64,000 bases of DNA, from contig JBFWZA010000018.1 in NCBI GenBank assembly GCA_050185825.1, positions 65,767 through 129,766 on the forward strand, given 5' to 3'. The notes under the pieces are model-generated. The model saw nothing but the letters and a program-made list of their open reading frames with translations, had not been told where the DNA came from and searched no databases. The DNA comes from SZUA-309 sp050185825. Its GTDB lineage: Bacteria; Pseudomonadota; Gammaproteobacteria; Pseudomonadales; Azotimanducaceae. Of the stretch, positions 63,353 through 64,000 are shown piece after piece (within the stretch, counting starts at the first letter, position 1; every line of letters starts with the position of its first letter). The position numbers and the translations under genes are program-made.

Positions 63353-63721
63353 ATGAATAAGCAATTTGGTTTCACACTCATGGAGTTGTTGATCGTTGTG
63401 GCAATCTTGGCGCTCATTTCTGCGATTGCCATTCCCGCATATAACGGGTACATCCAGACATCCCGTCAAGCAGTGCTTGTCAACAACATCTCAAGCATAG
63501 AGATTTTTCAAGAAGACTTTCGGCTACGAACCGGGAACTATCTCACCAACGCGGCAGACCTTGCGGCCATTACAGCTGCTATAGATTGGCAGCCGGAGGG
63601 AGATGAGCCGGGGACGACCTACTCGATCGCTCCCGGAGCAGGCGGCAGTTATCAGGTAACCGCGACCTCCCCAGAAGGAACTACAGTATGTCTGCGTCTT
63701 CCGGATGGTGCCACCTGCTGA
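63353..63721 (+). CDS. Second type IV prepilin, PilE-like
   Basis: A 122-residue prepilin with a short leader MNKQFG and mature start FTLMELLIVVAILALISAIAIPAYNGY with Glu5. The globular part is small; the only cysteines are near the end (VCLRLPDGATC), eight residues apart in a likely disulfide loop. It resembles PilE-type minor pilins but could also be a second major-like pilin. ATG 63353 has GAGGG 5 nt upstream. It lies downstream of the pilA terminator, so it may be expressed at lower level or from its own promoter. Confidence 0.85.
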   Translation: MNKQFGFTLMELLIVVAILALISAIAIPAYNGYIQTSRQAVLVNNISSIEIFQEDFRLRTGNYLTNAADLAAITAAIDWQPEGDEPGTTYSIAPGAGGSYQVTATSPEGTTVCLRLPDGATC

Positions 63722-63733
63722 AATTCTGGCTTT

Positions 63734-63762
63734 TTGCCTGTCTCCTAGAAACACAGTATAGT
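63734..63762 (+). promoter_or_regulatory. Sigma-70 promoter of tRNA-Thr
   Basis: TTGCCT (63734-63739) and TATAGT (63757-63762) are 17 nt apart. The sequence after the -10 is CGCGCCGC, a G+C-rich discriminator as in stringently controlled stable-RNA promoters. The tRNA begins at 63781. Confidence 0.7.
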
Positions 63763-63780
63763 CGCGCCGCTCAAGGAGCT

Positions 63781-63856
<76 letters not shown>

Positions 63857-64000
63857 TATGCGCCGGGAACCTTCCCGCAGTGGGTTAAGACTCTCAACCG
63901 GTAGTTCTCAAAGTTCCTGAACCCGTAGGCTCGTCTGGTCATCATCTCCATCTTCGTATGGAAGCCCTCGGTGATGCCGTTGCTGCGGCTGAACCGCCAC
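63857..64000 (-). pseudogene. 3' end of an ISL3-like transposase, cut by the window edge and probably degraded
   Basis: Read leftward from the right edge, the complement encodes WRFSRSNGITEGFH, then RRAYGFRNFENYRLRVLTHCG, the C-terminal signature of ISL3-type DDE transposases. Homology appears to stop at about 63874. The frame has no stop there; it runs antisense through the tRNA-Thr gene to a stop at 63745, so the native C-terminus seems to be lost. The rest of the gene lies outside the window. Family assignment is by memory of motifs. Confidence 0.7.

Overview
This is a contiguous piece of a bacterial chromosome, about two-thirds G+C by eye and densely coding. Nearly every gene is a conserved housekeeping gene of a Gram-negative gammaproteobacterium: LPS transport, the Mla lipid pathway, a cytochrome bc1 complex, a PTS-Ntr/rpoN locus, the division and cell-wall (dcw) cluster and type IV pili. 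From general knowledge, the gene order closely resembles that of Pseudomonas aeruginosa and relatives (gatC/mreBCD through secA-argJ, then pilA/pilBCD-coaE-yacG), but several genes expected in that order are absent. I cannot name the species.

Layout. 1-12288: partial gatC, then rightward mreB-mreC-mreD-maf-rng-yhdP-tldD, leftward yjgA/darP and rightward pmbA (shape, RNA processing, outer-membrane lipid supply, TldD/E protease). 12328-20849: one long leftward group, in transcription order yrbG-kdsC-lptC-lptA-lptB-rpoN-hpf-ptsN-rapZ-ptsO-mgtE (KDO and LPS export, sigma-54 and nitrogen PTS, Mg transport). 21078-28834: rightward mlaFEDCB-ibaG-murA-hisG-hisD-zapE. 28998-33912: rplM-rpsI, petABC and sspA-sspB. 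33926-36083: leftward lpoA-yraN. 36099-37392: rsmI and the RNase P RNA gene. 37721-51792: the dcw cluster mraZ-rsmH-ftsL-ftsI-murE-mraY-murD-ftsW-murC-ftsQ-ftsA-ftsZ-lpxC. 51987-57531: dciA (leftward), an M23 peptidase, secA and argJ. 57548-62265: leftward pilB-pilC-pilD-coaE-yacG. 62796-63721: two prepilin genes. 63781-63856: tRNA-Thr(CGT). The right edge holds the C-terminal end of an ISL3-like transposase.

The main theme is envelope growth and division: MreBCD, FtsI, LpoA, MurA/C/D/E, MraY, FtsW/Q/L/A/Z, LpxC, LptABC, KdsC and MlaFEDCB. The dcw cluster is unusual because murF, murG and ddlB are cleanly absent, with tight or overlapping joins between the flanking genes. kdsD is missing in the same way between yrbG and kdsC. 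RpoN is encoded here and a textbook sigma-54 promoter sits in front of pilA.

I found no CRISPR array, prophage, toxin-antitoxin pair or defence system, and no convincing wholly new system. The most useful leads are regulatory or structural: tandem repeats before mlaF and lpxC, a MraZ-type operator array, paired palindromes upstream of the pilA sigma-54 promoter, a probable non-canonical start of mreC, an altered SxN motif in FtsI and the transposase remnant beside the tRNA. All promoter, operator and hairpin calls were made by eye.
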